Assembly (NCBI GenBank): GCA_012932865.1
Contig: SAXG01000009.1
Span: 729,163-793,162, forward strand
Direction: 5' to 3'
From: Amylostereum areolatum
Taxonomy: Eukaryota > Basidiomycota > Agaricomycetes > Russulales > Stereaceae
Length of the DNA stretch: 64,000 nt
A program made the position numbers and the translations under genes. Of the stretch, positions 33,400-44,566 are shown piece after piece. Position 1 is the first letter of the stretch. Each line of letters begins with the position of its first letter. Under the pieces are notes generated by a model. That model was not told the DNA's origin. It did not search any database and saw only the letters and a program-made list of their open reading frames with translations.

Positions 33400-35345
33400 A
33401 TGCCCCCGCTGAGGATTGGCTACGGTAAGCCTGATCCCCGATCCCCCATCCTGTCATGCCCTCCTCATGTTGCACCCTACCCTACCCTACCCTACCCCCC
33501 CCACCCTGGACGTCATCCCCCCTTCGCGCGCGCGCGCTCGCATCCGCAAGTTCGGGAGCACTTTTCCTCCCCGCTTCTCCAGCTCGCGGACGCGGACGCG
33601 GGCGCGACCTTCACGCTCGTCGAGTGTCCCAGTACGTCTGTCCCCCTAGCTCCGATCTCCCCCTCCCCCAAACAAACGTCCTCCCCACCCCCCCTCCCCC
33701 CCGCGATCGACGCAGGCGGCACCGGCCAGCTCATCTCCCGCCTCACGAACGACGAGATCGACGTCGCGATGTACGTCCCCCCCTACCCATACCCATCTAA
33801 CCACTTATCTCCACCCCCAACCTCGCATCGCATAAAATCGTCGCGCACCCGCCTGGGGACACGGACGCGGCCAGCGCGCTCACCGACCCGCTCATCGCCG
33901 GGATCGCGAACGGCTCGGAGGCGTACAGGCTCGTCGGGAGCTACGTCAGCACGCCGCTCAACTGGTGCGTCCCTCCCCTTCTCGCTCCCCTCCCTCTCCC
34001 CTTCCCTTCCCTTCTCCTCCCTTCCCTTCCCTTCTCCACCCCTCCCCCCTTCCCTCCCTCACGCTCACCCCGCTCACCCCACCCCCAATCCCGCACGCCC
34101 AGGGCGGTCATCACGGGCAAAACCTCCCCATACGCGTCCATCGCTGACTTGGAGCCGGCAGAGGGCAAGCCCGCCGTCCCCCTCGGGATCTCGCGCCACG
34201 GGAGCGGGAGCCAGACGATGGCGTACGTGATGGCGCTGCAGCAGGGCTGGGCGACCGAGCGGCTGCAGTTCCAAGGTGCGTCGCCCGCCCTCGCCCCCCG
34301 CCCCCGCCCTCGCCCCCGCCCCCGCCCTCGCCCCCGCCCCCGCCCTCGCCCCCGCCCCCGTCCTTGCGCCTTCTGTCCGTTCTCACGCTCCACTTTTCCC
34401 GCCCCGCAAGTGAACAACGACATCCGCGGGCTGATCGACGCCGTCAACGGCGGCCGCGCGAGCGCGTTCATGTGGGAGTGGTTCACGACCAAACCGTACG
34501 CCGACGCGGGCGAGGTCCGCTTCGTGCGTTTGTTTTCCCCCCTCTTCCTCTTCGCCCCGCCCTCCCCCGCCACGACCGTCTCTACATGTAACCCCACCCC
34601 TAACCCCTACGTACGCTCAGATCGGCTCCGTCCCGACCCCCTGGCCATCCTGGCTCATCGCCGCCCACCCCGACCCGACGCGCGCCCCGCCCGCCGCGCT
34701 CCGCGCCTTCCTCGCCGCGCTCTCCGCCTCCGTCGCCGCCTTCGACGCGCCCGCCGCGCGCGCGGAGCGCGACGTCGCGTTCGTCAGGGACAGGTTCGGG
34801 TACCCGGAGGAGGACGTGCGGGTGCGTTGTTGCGTTTTTTTTTTCTTTGAGACTCCTTCCCTCTCCTTCCCCCTTCCCTCTCCTTCCCTTCCCCCCCTTC
34901 CCCCCCCCCCCCTTCCTTCTCCCTTCCCCACCTTCCTTGGGCCCCCTTCCCCCGTCCCCTTTCAGTCTCACTTCACCCTCACCGCCTCCTCCACCCCTCC
35001 TTGGCTTTCCGCTATAAACGGGCGGCTCTGACGGTTCGCGTTGCATCTGCGTGTTATTTACCCCTCCCCCCCCCCCGTCCACGGTCCCCTGGACACCGAA
35101 CCGAACAGGCGTGGTTGGACACGGTGGGATACCCCCAGGACTGCGCCACGATCCCGATCGAGGTGATCGCGACCACCCTCAGGTCCGTCTCCCTCCTCCG
35201 AGTCGCCGTCCTCGTCCGGGATCGCTCACCCGCCCGCCCCCCTCTACACAGCGTCCTCGAGAAAGCCGGCGTCGTCCAAGCGCCCGCGTCCGGCGCCTTC
35301 GACCCGCGCGACTTCGTCGACCCCTCCGTCGTCGCGCTCGTCTGA
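33400..35345 (+). CDS. Ca3427-like type 2 periplasmic-binding-protein-fold protein
   Basis: Start ATG 33400 (MPPLRIGY), stop TGA 35343-35345, seven or eight introns, about 310 aa. Ordered blocks: EHFSSPLLQL, ATFTLVECPGGTGQLISRL, DEIDVAIALTDPLIAGI, YRLVGSYVSTPLNWAVITGK, IADLE then VPLGISRHGSGSQTMAYVMA, NDIRGLIDAVNGGRASAFMW, EWFTTKPYADAGEVRFIGSV, and VPTPWPSWLIAAHPD. The dipeptide-repeat pattern of G-S-G-S, F-M-W-E and P-T-P-W-P-S-W matches the two-lobed solute-binding fold of Candida Ca3427 and of bacterial nitrate/sulfonate-binding relatives. No signal peptide is visible, so it is intracellular and not part of an ABC importer. Ligand unknown. One intron (about 34276-34409) contains an 80-bp CCCCGCCCTCG minisatellite. 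Confidence 0.85.
34283..34362 (+). repeat. Intronic minisatellite of CGCCCCCGCCCT-type units
   Basis: About five tandem units of alternating CCCCCGC and CCTCGC blocks inside an intron of the binding-protein gene. It is purely pyrimidine/G on the coding strand and expands the intron to about 130 nt. Confidence 0.8.
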
Positions 35346-36390
35346 ACACACACACTCTCTCTGCGAGCGCCCACGAAACGCCCGCACACACATATGTATG
35401 TATGCAAACCTTCGGACCCTGGAGGGAGGTTGACGCCGGGGGGGTGGATCGATCGCGGGAAAGAGGAGAGAAGATCTACTCAGCGGGCGTGTTAAGTTGC
35501 AATCGACGGTGTTACGTGTGTCTGTGATTGATTCGAAATACAAAGAATGTGCGCGGGTGTGTGTGCGAATATGTACAGTGCTAGTGCTAGTGCTGTCGGG
35601 GGGTCTATGGAGGAGGCTGTCAACGTGAATAAAGCAGATGAAGATGCGGATGGTGAAGATGCCCAGGGCCCAGGGGGGAAAGGCAAGTAAGTTACAGTTA
35701 AGGCGGGGGGGGGGAGGGCGGACGATCCGGCTCAGTGTGTTTCTACATGGGAGATCAAAAGGGGGTCCTGCCTGCCGATTGAATGAATGGGGCTCGCGAG
35801 CGAAAGGAAGGAGGGGGGGAGGGGGCAACGACGAGACTGGGGGTATACCGGGTGCAAGCAAGGTGTGCGAGTCGAAGCATGATGTGATGCGAATGAATGG
35901 AGGGATGAGGGAGGAAGGAATGAATTGAGCGGGATGCCCTCGGCCGCTGGGGGAGGGCGAAGCGCGGACTGCTCCGGATACGTATGGTACAGGGAGCAGG
36001 GAGGGGGGGGCGTCCGTAAGGTAAAGGTAGGGGAGAAGGGGGGTAAGTACGAGAGGCGAACGTGAATTAGGGTGCGAAAAGAGGGGAGGAGACGCGCGCG
36101 CGAATTAGAAGGAGCACCCGTCGGGTTTGATGCTGATGGGGGCGACCGGGCGACGTAAGTATGTGCAGGATATAAAAAAATGTCGGATCAATAAAGAAGA
36201 AAAAAAAGGTCTGTGAGAGTCAGTCCCAGATGATGCGAGGTTGGAGAAGGGGGAGAGGCGATGCCAGCGCGTACGTACGTACATGCATACAATACACATA
36301 TCACGCACACACGCACGCGCAGGTTCCAACCGATCTTGGATCCCTGGACGTGCGCGCGCGATAAGGACCTCTACCGCGCGCCGGACGCGT
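35346..36390. other. Intergenic between convergent genes
   Basis: 3' flanks of the binding-protein gene and the F-box-like gene. G-rich blocks (35704-35720, 36000-36045) and an ACGTACGTACAT stretch at 36271-36285 are seen; no gene. Confidence 0.5.
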
Positions 36391-38508
36391 TCACGCGACC
36401 AGTCTGAAGGGAAAAAAAACGGCGAGTCAGTCGAGGGAGGGAGGGAGGGAGGGAAGGAGAGCACGCCCGCCTCCGAAACCGCGCACCACGCACCTCAGCC
36501 ACAGCCGGCTCCCGGTCGTCTTGTCCGCGACGAGCTCCCACTCGCGCTCCGCGCCGGCGTGCCCGCCGAGCGCGTCGAGAAGCGCCTGCCGTCCCTCCTT
36601 CGTGCCCTCGCCCTCGAGCACCCACGCGCCCTGCCAGCCCTCCCCGAGCGCGGGCCGCCTGCGCGCGCGCACGTGCGCGAGCCACGCGTACCGGCGCGTG
36701 CGCGCGACGCCGCGGGGCGAGTGCGGGCTGCGCACCTGCGTCGGCAGGTTCTCGAGCACGAGGCGCGGGTCCGCCGCGGGCGGGAGGACGAGCGTCAGGC
36801 GCGGGTTCACGGTCGGGGGCGTGATGTGGACGTAGTACAGCGGCGAGGGGAGGCTGAGCGGGTCCGCGAGGGGCAGGACGGCCGCGGGGGCGTGCGGCAC
36901 GAGCGCGGCGCCGTCGAAGAGCAGCCACACGTTCGCGCCGCTCGCGCTTGGGTCGGAGGACACGTCGGTGGAGGACGAGGAGGAGGACGCGCCGCGCTCC
37001 TCCGGCGGGAGGTAGCCGAGGTTGCAGACGAGGTCGCCGGTGGAGAGGTGCTCCCAGAGCCCGGCCGCGTCCAGCTGCGCTTCGCACGCCGCGATCGCGT
37101 GTTCGTCGAGGTCGGTGCACGGGCAGAACGTGCGGAGGACGGGCGCGCGCAGGCGCGAGGGTCGCGAGGCGGATGTCGTGCGGGCCTCCCGCGTCGGGCG
37201 GCGCGCTCGGGCTCGCGAGCGGGGGCAGGGCCGCGTTTTCGGGGATGCGGGACGGGGAGCGGCTGTCCCCCGCGCTGGCGTCATCGAGGGACGATCGGCT
37301 CGAGGGCGTGGCGGACGCGAAGCGACGGTGGGGCCTTCGGAAGAGCGCCTCGTCGTCCGAGGCCGAGCTCGAGGCCGCGAGCGCGCGTCGCCAGCCGCGC
37401 CAGCTGTCGGCGTACACCCTGAGTCCGAGCGGGTCGTCCGACGGGGGCGGGGGGGGGACCCTGCGTTTGGAGCCGAAGAGGGAGAGGCGGGAGGAGCGCC
37501 GAGGGGGCAGCGTGCCGTCCTCGCTGACGGATGTCCGTGAGGCCCGCGAGCGACCCGAGGTCGTGGCGAACAGGCTGCGAGGCTTCTTCTGGGTGGGATG
37601 ACGACTTTCATCTCGATTTTGTTGGGAGTTCGCACCGCAATAGGACAGCGGTGCGGGAAAGACGAGCTCGCGGACGGCAGTGGCTTGTGATCCGCTGCGC
37701 AATCCCCATCGGAGGTCCTCCGACTCCTCTGCGACGGGGATGGAGGAGCTGTGGATGAGGGATTGGAGGAGGAGGACGGCGCGGGAGTGGGCTTGACAGA
37801 GGGTCGCGTACTCGTCGGACTTGCGGTCGTGCTGGAGGGTAGGGACGAGGGCGGAAAGCGCCTTCAAGGCGTGCATGGGATATTTGTGAAGCGGGAGGCG
37901 CTGAGAAGCCACTGCGGTGCGGGGGGTGAGCTAACGGTTGGATGGATACGTGCCGGGGCGAATGTGCACGTACTGAACAGATCGAGGTCGCGAAACCCAA
38001 ACTGCACGTCTCGGTAGTTGTCCATGTCGGCGTTGTCGAGGCAGTACCTGTAGCCAGGGATGAAGCGGCAGAGGACGATGTGCTTGAGCTCGGGGCTGCG
38101 GAGGAGGTTGCGACATTCTTTGGATGACTTGGAGAGGGAGCGGAAGTCTGCCCAGGGCACGAAGTCGAGGAAGCGAGAGAGGGCGCGGGGAGTTTGGAGG
38201 ATGTGGGAGAGGGAGACGCGGGACTGAGCCGGTCGATATGTGGAGAACGTGCGATGGCGGGCGAGGTCTCGGAGTCGGAGGGCGGAGGGAGCTGGGGGAT
38301 TCTGTCGGGGAGGAAGTTGGGGTTTAGGATGCTCCGGAATGGGAGGCGGGTGGTGATATTGTTGCTCTGGAGTGTGGGGTTGTGTGGAAGAGACGTCGGA
38401 GCGTTCGGAGGGGGAGAGCGACGGAGTTTTGGTCGGGGCGCCGTCGAAGGCGATGTGGAGGGAGGGGTCGGGCAGCTCGGGCAGGCGACGGAATGTGGGG
38501 AGGAACAT
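36391..38508 (-). CDS. F-box-like protein of unknown function, frame broken once near 37155
   Basis: Start ATG 38508 (MFLPTFRRLPELPDPSLH). A disordered Pro/Ser-rich N-terminus is followed by an F-box-like segment, RALSRFLDFVPWADFRSLSK then ECRNLL, and IVLCRFIPGYRYCL. A short intron (A|GTACGTGC to CCGCAG) leads to MASQRLPLHKYPMHALKAL and a second disordered part. The C-terminal domain runs APVLRTFCPCTDLDEHAI, LWEHLSTGDLVCNLGYLPP, VWLLFDGAALVPHAP and ends, after a 90-nt intron, SRLWLRLVA, stop at 36391-36393. Between HDIRLATL and RAPVLRTF the frame shifts by one base (about 37150-37160) with no usable intron, so the assembled sequence carries an extra base or the gene is damaged. F-box proteins recruit targets to SCF ligases; the target here is unknown. 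Confidence 0.7.
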
Positions 38509-41500
38509 GGGAAGGGGACGAGCAGGATAGAAATGGGAGGTTAGAGGAGGAGCATGGGCAAGCAGCAGATGGACGGACGAGGCAAGAGGCGGAATATATT
38601 CATTTTCTCCCTCGAGCGCGTTCCGTCGCCTTATTGGTGTATTTTCCAATTCCCTCGCTTCTTTCTCCCGCACGACGTCAGACAGCGCCCCGGCGTACGT
38701 ACAGATCCACATCGCCCGATCCAGTACCCTCCCAGGCCCCGCCCCCTACAACTCACACTGCAGCCAACAGCGCTGACCGACCAGGGCTATGCCTGTTTAT
38801 GCCCTCGAATGCCACGCTCGGATCGCCACCCGAACACTCCGGGCATTGTTATGGTTCAGTCCGCAACGATTGACGCCCCCTTCGCGGCGTTCTGTGAGTA
38901 ACCGCGCGCTACACCCTCGCCTTCCTCAACACAACATCGTGTGTAGGAAAAGATTTCAACGAATACACGTAAACCAACTTTCATCCTTCACATCCAGTTG
39001 AAGGGCGGCCGAGCTCTTGGTCTGGGTTGCAACGTCTTTGACAGGACCCTAACAGGACCCCTTGTCTCAAAATCAGGACGTTTATGAGGCACCCTTCAGC
39101 CGCCCGAGCTATACCCACCAAAATCACTACATCGGCTCGGGGCCTCAAGGTACGCCGTCGCCAGATTTTGACTCTCTGGCAGACATCCTTCCACACGCAC
39201 GCTCGCAAAAGCGCAATCGAGCACCAAGCGCACTTTCCCAGCGACAGATGGCATGCGATGCAGAGAAGCCGACGGCGGCATGAGGATTCGGGAACGGCAC
39301 GAGCGGGGCGCGCTGTCAAACGGCGTCCACGAGTGAATTCGAAAACTTGATGCAACGCGGTAATCGACAGTCCAGGTCCATCCTGACAGAACATCGTGAT
39401 CAGGTGTTCACATTTACCTCCGCATGTATTGTTCCAGTGATAAGTACTTAGGAGCCGTTGCGCGAGGCGAACTGGCAGCGTGTCTCGACGTCGACCAACC
39501 GTCATGCCCGACGTAATGGTCGACGCTGAGGCAAAGGTCGTTTTCATCGCGGAGCGTCCTGGAGCACAACCGGCCGACCGACAGACCGGTTTTGAACTTC
39601 AGTTTTAGCGATGCCTCGACTTCCACGCCGTCGGGCAGTGCGCCGTTATGACGGGGGATGACGTAGCCCCTGACGCGATCACGAGATCGTAGCACGCCAT
39701 CATGTGACACGGCCCAGCTTCGAAGTTCGCCAACTCAAGTCAGTTACGATGGCACTGGCAGTCTGCAAGAAAACGAAACTCTGTATCCAACTCACCAAGC
39801 TGGTCTTCTCCGTAACCTCTTCCCGTCAACAGGTCTACGCCGCTTTCCGTGGACCGCCTTCATTCCACCATCGTGATCCGACCCATGACAACGCATCGGA
39901 TGAGGGCTCGCCTACTTTTGTACCGCCACTTACCAACGACTTCTGCGGAAAACAAAAATCGCGTACGCGGTTCTTCCGATCCCCCACCGGGTCGTGGTGC
40001 AACAGGCAACTACACTACGGGCGCAGCTGTGTACTTAAGCCGTAAGAGTGGAGCCTCCTTTTGATTAGCATAGATCATGAAACCGGAAGTGGAACACGCC
40101 TACCTCTTCGCCCTCCGAGTCTTCTTAGAAGCGCACTCGTTTCTACCCAACGACCTGCGAGCGAACAGAAGTGGGAAACAAGTTGGAAACATACGCTGTG
40201 CGCTTTCTGGGTCTCTCTTGTCTTTGCCACAGAATGTGCATCTAGGCGAGGTGAGATATGGCAGGGATTGGAGCGACGAGTGGAGCCCGCTGGTACTAGA
40301 TCCCTCTCCGGGCGCGGGCCACGACATCCACAGAAGCGAATTGGTAAAGAGCATAGATAGGAACACGCTGGAATCCACTACCCTCGATGCTAGTTTGAGG
40401 GTAGTGCGGGAAACAAACAGGTAAAGTCGTCAGCTCCTTCGAAGTATTGAAATCGCACAGATCTCGCCACAACCTTGCGAGGATACCAGCGTAACCCTTG
40501 ACCGTATCCAACTCCGCTGAGAGCCTCACACGAAGGGAGCAGCGGCGTGACGGGTGTTAACATCGTCTACACCGGCGCGACGCGCTGACGAACGTACTCG
40601 GAGCTGAGCGCTGAGCACGTCAGAGTGCCAGGCCGTCCAGAGCTCATACAGTTCGGGAACGCATCGTGTGGCAAAAATGGAATCGACGGACAAATTCCAG
40701 GCTGACCACCGAGACGGACGAACTCGCCGATTGATTTGCAGAAAGGGGAAGAGCGGGTTCGACCAGGCAGCCTTCAAGTTGTCAACAGCTTCGACGCGAG
40801 GTTCACCGGCATAACTACGCACGCAACATAAAGGTCCCTATCTCGATGGACCGTTGGGCACCTGTCTCGAAGCTTGTGCCACGCCTTTGCTGCGGTGGGA
40901 CGACAGGCGGGGGGGGGGGGGAGTTTGAGGCATTGAAGCGTGCATGCATGGAATCGACGGTGCGGGGAATGGGGATCCAGTCGTCAAGTTTTCTCCGCTT
41001 TCAAGATTGGTAGATTCTGGTTTTGGAGGGAAGGCTAGATGTAGCCGGGGGTAGAGTGGGGGCAGTGAGGACGTGATGCTGGATTCAGAGTGTTTCGAGA
41101 CGTCCTGGGGCACGGCGGCGTCCTTCCCCAACTGTAGAGACGTTAAGCGAGGAGAGGAGGATCTTCCTAGAGAGAAACGCGACCTCTTCCCGGACTAAAA
41201 GCAAGAGAGGGGGATTCCAGGCATACCGTATACGTACCGCTCAGGCTGGCGCGCCATATCAAGAGTCAGTTGGATACTATTTGAAGCCTGCCAATGGATG
41301 AGACCCATTCGGTCGAGAGCCACGGCAGGAGTTCTGGCTCCGCCAACACGAGAGACGAGAATGACGTGAGAATTTCTGTGGTCTGTCCATTCCGCAACGA
41401 TGTGCCAGTGTGGTACACGGGTAAAACGACGCGGGAGAACGACTTGGGAAAAACGCCTTTGTTTATGTTACGTAATGCCATGATGCTGCGTCAACGCCGC

Positions 41501-41692
41501 ACGACACACGCCTCTCACTTGCTGCTTGCACCTTTGGTCTGCTTCTCCCCACCACCGACGAACATCACCCAGCAACTTTTGTAGAAGTCCTCCCAAATCG
41601 CGTCTATCAGCCATGGAGGAGCCGCCTCAGACCAGGGTGCGCCGTCTCCCCCGTCAGGTCCCCTCCTAACTGAACATTGCCGAACCCAGAAA
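38509..41692. other. Long gene-poor region, probably decayed sequence
   Basis: About 3.2 kb with no convincing gene. Composition is less GC-rich than neighbours. On the minus strand around 40180-40280 a frame contains CTFCGKDKRDPESAQ, faintly like the Cys-rich end of a non-LTR retrotransposon protein, but it is too short to call. A 13-G run lies at about 40908-40921. Confidence 0.4.
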
Positions 41693-43076
41693 ATGCAAGC
41701 CAGCGACATCTTCGGCGGGGACGACTCTGACCTCTCCGACATCTCGGACGACGGTCAGTGCCCCCGCTTCGCATCTCCCCAAGTCCTTCGAAACGTTGAC
41801 GCGCGTCGCCCTTCTTGCAGTCCCCTCCGACCACGAGGTCGAGCGCGACCCCCGGCCGATCACCCGTCGCTCGTCCGTCGCCGAGTCCTCGGGCGAAGAC
41901 TCGGGCGACGAGTACGTGCAGCAGGCGTCGCAGCCCGCGAAGAAGAAACGACGGGCGCGTCAGCCGGATGCGGATGACGGCGAGGTCGAGGAGGGTGCGA
42001 GGCGGCGGAGGCCACAGAAGAAACAGCGCAGGCGCAAGCAGACGACCGAGGAGGACCTTGCGAACCTCCCCGAGGACGAGGGTGCGTCTCCTCTCCCCCC
42101 CTCTCTCCTCTCCTCTCCCCGACTTTCCTTTTTTTGTTTCCACGTACGCGACGCTCATGACCACGATCTTCGACGCGCGCAGCGAAGAAGATCAGGCTGG
42201 ACATGGAGATCGACAGCATCCTCAAACCGAAAAAGGCGTCCCGCCCCCGGAAGCGCAAGAAGAACGAGGACGTGCTCGACCAGTACGCGGACGAGGAGGT
42301 CTCCCGTCTGCGCGACACCATGCTCGCCGCGGCGGACGAAGACAACAAAGCGAACCTGAAGAAACTCCCCGCCACCGCCAAACTGCGTCTCCTGCCCCAA
42401 GTCATGGAAGTCCTCCGACGGTACGTCCTCCCTCCTCCCCCCCCCCCTCTCCCGCGTCGCCCCCACCCATACCCATACCCATACCCACCCCTCCGCCCTC
42501 CCAGCGGCGCCCTCTGGCAATCCATCGTCGACAACAACCTGATGGAGGGCGTCCGGCGCTGGCTCGAGCCCCTCCCCGACCGCTCCCTGCCCGCGCTCAA
42601 CATCCAAAAAGAATTCATGGACATCCTGCCCTCGCTCGACATCGACACCGGCGTCCTCCGCGGCTCCCGCCTCGGCCGCGTCGTCCTCTTCTACACCAAG
42701 TGCAAGCGCGTCACCCCGGACATCGCCCGCACCGCCACCGCCCTCGTCTCCGCCTGGACCCGCCCGATCGTCAAGCGCTCGGCCTCCTACCGCGACCGCG
42801 CGATCCCGATCGCCGTCGACGGGCCCGCCCCCGCGCCCCGCCAGGAGCGCCTGAACGCCATCCTCGCCCGCGCGAAGGAGGGCGAGCGCAACCGCCAGCG
42901 TCCGAACGCGGTCATGATCCCCCAGCGCTCGCTGGGCACGTACACCGTCGCGCCGCGCTCGAACGCGGGCGTGCTCAAGAACAGCGCGAGCGTCGACCCT
43001 CGACACCGAGCGCCGGAAGCGCAACGCGGACCGGCTGAGGAGCTTGACGCGCAAGATGGCGCAGACCAAGACGTGA
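41693..43076 (+). CDS. IWS1: Transcription elongation factor Iws1/Spn1, with a single-base frameshift near the C-terminus
   Basis: Start ATG 41693 (MQASDIFGGDDSDLSDISDD). The acidic and then basic N-terminal half (KKKRRARQPDADDG, RRRPQKKQRRRKQ) is typical. The conserved TFIIS N-terminal-like domain covers YADEEVSRLRDTMLAA, ALWQSIVDNNLMEGVRRWLE, PLPDRSLPALNIQKEFMDIL and LGRVVLFYTKCKRVTPDIAR, followed by LVSAWTRPIVKRSASYRDR. Iws1 binds Spt6 and RNA polymerase II during elongation. Three introns. After KNSASVD the frame must slip by one base (a CCC run at 42998-43000) to reach the expected tail LDTERRKRNADRLRSLTRKM and its TGA at 43074-43076; the unshifted frame instead reads an unrelated tail past that stop. 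No intron can explain it. Confidence 0.9.
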
Positions 43077-44566
43077 GGGGCGACTCGTGTCTACTAGTTT
43101 CCCGGCTGCTTTTTTTCGTGTAACTCTGCCCTATGCACCGTTATCTGCACTTGTTGAAAAATGGGTACTGAGCAGGCGTCGATGGGAGCAGGCTGGTAGC
43201 CACACGCGTCGCACGTCTCCGACAACACTCCGGGAAAATAGTTGGGATTTCGAGCGGACGGAAGGCCAGCATTCCTAGGGGGAGGTTGTCCCTTACACCG
43301 ATACCGACGGACTAGGGCTAAGTATGTAAAAGACGAAAAAAAGAAAGGAAAGGGAAAAAAGGGACCGACGTAAGTATACAAAAAATACATATGTACAGAA
43401 GTGACCGCGGGGGACGCCGTTGGCGCGCTAGCAGCGGATGGGTAGTTATTCGTGGGGAGAGCAGGGGACAGGTTGGCGAGGGAGAGAGAGAGAGTGGGGT
43501 AAAAGGAAAAAAAGACGAGAACACGGGTGGAAGAAACAAAAAGCACAACGACAGGGGGGGGGGTTGGAGGGGGGAGCGTGTGTTGGTACGGCGGATGGGT
43601 GGGCGGGAGGTGGAGAGAGCGGGCTATGTACAGCGTGAAAGGGAGGGAGCGACAAAGATATGCACACGGAGGCGGAAATGAGGGGGAGCATACTATAGCT
43701 CTACATACTTCTGGTGCGCCGCGGTGGACGCGGCGGAGGAGATGGCGGCGAAAAGCGTGCGAGTGCCGCCACAGGCGCGTTTGGGTTCGAAGAATTGCGG
43801 GGGTCCACGGTTTGAATGGGTGTGCGGACGGACCTCGGCCTCGGTGCGGAGGACGAAAAGGTGCGAAGGAAGAAAGAGGCGGCGATGGTTTATGGCGGTG
43901 GGTGGTTGTGGGTGTTGTTGCGAAGCCGAAGTTGAGGAAGTAGCTTGTATATCCGCGCCCGAGGGCGATGCTGACCAGGCGACGAGGAGACTAGATTTGT
44001 GGGTTTGGATGTGGTGGTGCGAGAGGACAGGGGATGGATGCGATGCGAGGATGGACGGAGATGGAGATGGAGATGCGGGGAAACAGCGCCCGCCACGGGT
44101 TCCCGAAGGGCGCGAATAAAGCAAGGTGGAAGACGGGTGAGAATCACAAAAGCAAGGTGGATGAATGCAACGGTACGAATGGGCGGGAGAAGAAAGAGCA
44201 TGGGTGGTTGACGAGTGCGTATGTACGTACCGTAGAGCAATAGGCGCATATATATACACGCATATATATGCGGGGTGGGTCCGGGGCGGACGAAGGAACG
44301 TGGGCGACGGTCGAAACTGCGAAGCTCGACCGCGTGAGAGTGGGGAGGGAAGGAGGAAGGAGCGTGTTGGGGGATAAGCAGCAGCAAGCAAATAGAAAAC
44401 GAGGGTAAGTAAAAAAAGGAAGCAAGCAGGTGGGCAGGCAATACGTGGAAGCAAGGAGAGTGGATGAGCTGGCGATGCCAGCCGTTTGTGTATGGGAACG
44501 AGAGACGAGATCGTGGCAAGGGGGAGGGGGGCCCGTTCACCAGGACAGGACCATCTCCACCGCCCC
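43077..44566. other. Intergenic between convergent genes
   Basis: 1.5 kb between IWS1 and the next minus-strand gene. GA-rich, with short simple repeats (GGAGATGGAGAT at 44055-44075, TATATATACACGCATATATATG at 44247-44270). No gene recognised. The bulk is unusually purine-rich on the plus strand. Confidence 0.45.

Noticed and set aside
36241..37422. 393-codon plus-strand frame
   Set aside because: Antisense shadow of the F-box-like gene, with Arg/Ala-rich text and no domain.
40100..40378. Cys-rich frame resembling the end of a non-LTR retrotransposon protein
   Set aside because: Only one CxxC-like patch, no reverse transcriptase motifs, and no continuity on either side.
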